Shown one piece after another: positions 15,750 to 18,302 of a DNA stretch of 18,302 nt. The translations under genes were made by a program, and so were the position numbers. Position 1 is the first letter of the stretch. Every line of letters starts with the position of its first letter. The stretch comes from 2-01-FULL-49-22 sp964639445 (GTDB lineage Bacteria; Patescibacteriota; Saccharimonadia; Saccharimonadales; UBA10212), in contig CAZXDA010000010.1 in NCBI GenBank assembly GCA_964639445.1, positions 1 through 18,302 on the forward strand. Reading direction: 5' to 3'. The notes beneath the pieces were generated by a model. That model was not told the origin of the DNA. It saw only the letters and a list, made by a program, of their open reading frames with translations, and searched no databases.

Positions 15750-15794
15750 GTCTAATGACGAGGTCCCTGGTTCGAGTCCAGGCAACCCCACCAT

Positions 15795-15871
15795 GGGGCA
15801 TTAGCTCAGTTGGCTAGAGCACCACATTTGCAATGTGGGGGTCGTCGGTTCGAATCCGACATGCTCCACCA
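15795..15871 (+). tRNA. tRNA-Ala(UGC)
   Basis: A 77-nt cloverleaf with encoded CCA: acceptor GGGGCAT/ATGCTCC (one G-U pair), anticodon arm CCACA-TTTGCAA-TGTGG (anticodon TGC), T-arm GTCGG-TTCGAAT-CCGAC. It starts two bases after the CCA of the preceding tRNA, so they are co-transcribed. It is the usual partner of tRNA-Ile in rRNA spacers. The G3-U70 pair, the alanine identity element, is present. Confidence 0.97.
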
Positions 15872-15933
15872 TTCGACTCGCTCACAGTAAACCATAGAGG
15901 CTAAAACGTAACCTTTTTTACAGCAGTTTTGGC

Positions 15934-15963
15934 TTGACCACCTCTGTTAATTCATGATAAACT
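15934..15963 (+). promoter_or_regulatory. Promoter upstream of the small RNA/23S region
   Basis: TTGACC (15934-15939), an 18-base spacer and TAAACT (15958-15963); GATAAA at 15956 is an alternative -10. RNA would start around 15967-15970, at the base of the first hairpin of the structured RNA. Confidence 0.5.
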
Positions 15964-15986
15964 ACGAGTGTCAGAGGACACTAGCT

Positions 15987-16025
15987 ATGAGCAAACAATT
16001 AATTACACAGGAGGCTTCCCACTAA
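15987..16025 (+). CDS. Possible 12-residue leader peptide
   Basis: ATG 15987 opens MSKQLITQEASH and stops at TAA 16023-16025. AGAGGA (15973-15978) lies eight bases upstream, though inside the first hairpin's loop. Translation would run through the left arm of the second stem-loop and over AGGAGG, so ribosome movement could alter the fold before the terminator, as in attenuation. No regulatory codon run is obvious. The frame may also be chance. Confidence 0.3.
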   Translation: MSKQLITQEASH

Positions 16026-16053
16026 GGAGCAGTAATTGTTTGTTGTTAGCTGG

Positions 16054-16076
16054 TCGCCCTCCGGGGCGATTTTTTT
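16054..16076 (+). terminator. Rho-independent terminator in the tRNA-23S spacer
   Basis: TCGCCC-TCCG-GGGCGA stem-loop (16054-16069) followed by seven T (16070-16076). It ends the small RNA and would block readthrough from the tRNA cluster into 23S. Confidence 0.85.
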
Positions 16077-16109
16077 ATGTAAATCACCCGTAAGCGATCA
16101 GTTTGGACT

Positions 16110-16136
16110 TTGACAATTTGGGATAGACGATAAAGC
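16110..16136 (+). promoter_or_regulatory. Tentative 23S promoter
   Basis: A consensus TTGACA (16110-16115) follows the terminator. The best -10 nearby is TAAAGC (16131-16136), with a short 15-base spacer, so the match is imperfect. Some promoter is expected here if the two upstream terminators are efficient. Confidence 0.35.
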
Positions 16137-16164
16137 TGTTGGTGATTAACCAATAGCTAGTCAA

Positions 16165-16257
16165 ACCCGATTAAAACTTACCGATTTTTTACAAACCGGA
16201 GTTTTAACGGGTCCCGTTAGAGGTAGGATTACTTTGTAATCCGTAAGCTCTAATGGG
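16165..16257 (+). promoter_or_regulatory. Two stem-loops in the 23S leader
   Basis: ACCCG/CGGGT plus TTAAAAC/GTTTTAA (16165-16177 with 16201-16212, one bulged A) form the first. CCCGTTAGAG/CTCTAATGGG (16213-16222 with 16248-16257) enclosing a perfect GGATTAC/GTAATCC hairpin (16226-16242) forms the second. They adjoin each other and end about 16 bases before 23S. They may guide processing or antitermination; the usual long 23S processing stem cannot be tested because the 3' end is outside the window. Confidence 0.5.
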
Positions 16258-16273
16258 AAAATGCACAATCGTA

Positions 16274-18302
<2,029 letters not shown>

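Larger units (their letters stand above)
15582..15793 (+). tRNA. Interrupted tRNA, probably Thr(GGU); a tRNA-Ile gene lies in its anticodon loop
   Basis: The 5' half (15582-15617) has acceptor GGGGTTG, D-arm GCTC...GAGC and anticodon stem CGTCA followed by CTGG. The 3' half (15753-15793) has TAA, TGACG, a five-base variable loop, T-arm CCTGG-TTCGAGT-CCAGG, acceptor CAACCCC, A and an encoded CCA. All stems match perfectly across the gap. Joining after 15617 gives a 77-nt tRNA with a normal seven-base loop CTGGTAA, anticodon GGT (Thr). The join could shift by one base without changing this. The 135-base insert contains a full tRNA-Ile and no known self-splicing intron core. The gene may be spliced, assembled from halves, or a pseudogene. 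Confidence 0.7.
15967..16076 (+). ncRNA. Structured small RNA or attenuator leader before 23S
   Basis: Three elements follow the promoter. AGTGTC/GACACT is a hairpin with an AGAG loop (15967-15982). A larger stem pairs CAAACAATT...AC (15992-16006) with GTAATTGTTTG (16032-16042); its 25-base loop shows AGGAGG (16009-16014), a perfect match to the 16S tail. Outer bases ACTAGCT and AGCTGGT can extend it. An intrinsic terminator ends the RNA, giving about 110 nt. It also contains a 12-codon frame. It could be a stand-alone RNA or a leader that controls entry into 23S. I recognise no known family. Confidence 0.5.

Noticed and set aside
15618..15752. A group I intron in the outer tRNA
   Set aside because: Only 58 bases remain once tRNA-Ile is removed; there is no room for the P3-P8 core and no recognisable P/Q/R/S elements.
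15582..15793. Outer tRNA read as Ser(GCU), by joining CTG to CTAA
   Set aside because: tRNA-Ser needs a long variable arm; here the variable loop has five bases. Joining as CTGG+TAA (Thr) also gives exactly 77 nt.
16038..16112. A TTG-started frame after AAGGAG in the small RNA
   Set aside because: It runs straight through the terminator stem and T tract and encodes nothing recognisable.

Overview
The window looks like part of a Candidate Phyla Radiation (Patescibacteria) genome. Supporting features are 16S and 23S rRNAs carrying AT-rich palindromic insertions, a 16S with mismatches at universal primer sites, compact genes, a VirD4/TraD-like ATPase next to a small low-complexity partner gene, and a ComM/YifB gene beside infC-rpmI-rplT. 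I cannot name the phylum within CPR from the sequence alone.

Layout. (1) 1-1223, plus strand: the 3' end of a MazE-type antitoxin, MazF, and an unusual ASCH-RNase HI fusion, ending in a terminator shared with the converging RNase P RNA. (2) 1251-4277, minus strand: yifB/comM, infC (AUC start), rpmI, rplT and rnpB, transcribed leftward. (3) 4278-5332: about 1 kb without a convincing protein gene. It contains two consensus DnaA boxes, several large inverted repeats, a promoter-hairpins-terminator unit on the minus strand (a small RNA or the yifB leader), a second structured RNA candidate and an operator-like palindrome. Transcription diverges here, so it is a candidate replication origin. (4) 5333-9125, plus strand: a four-helix membrane protein and a Pro/Ala/Thr-rich protein, both apparently read from leaderless mRNAs, then a 936-residue membrane-anchored VirD4/TraD-like ATPase. 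(5) 9182-13601: gyrB and gyrA. (6) 13609 to the end: 16S, three tRNAs and the first ~2 kb of 23S.

The rRNA region is the most unusual part. Rho-independent terminators lie between 16S and the tRNAs and between the tRNAs and 23S, so the usual single rRNA operon appears to be split into separate units. A complete tRNA-Ile(GAU) gene sits inside the anticodon loop of another tRNA whose two halves match perfectly; the insert is flanked by a 16-bp inverted repeat. Both rRNAs carry palindromic AT-rich insertions (16S helix 33 tip, 23S helix 45) of a type that also occurs in the intergenic space before the ATPase gene. A short structured RNA with a 12-codon reading frame and a loop-exposed AGGAGG lies just before the 23S leader.

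Functionally the genes are translation (IF-3, L35, L20, rRNA, tRNA, RNase P), DNA topology (gyrase), DNA uptake or recombination (ComM, VirD4-like ATPase) and a toxin-antitoxin pair.
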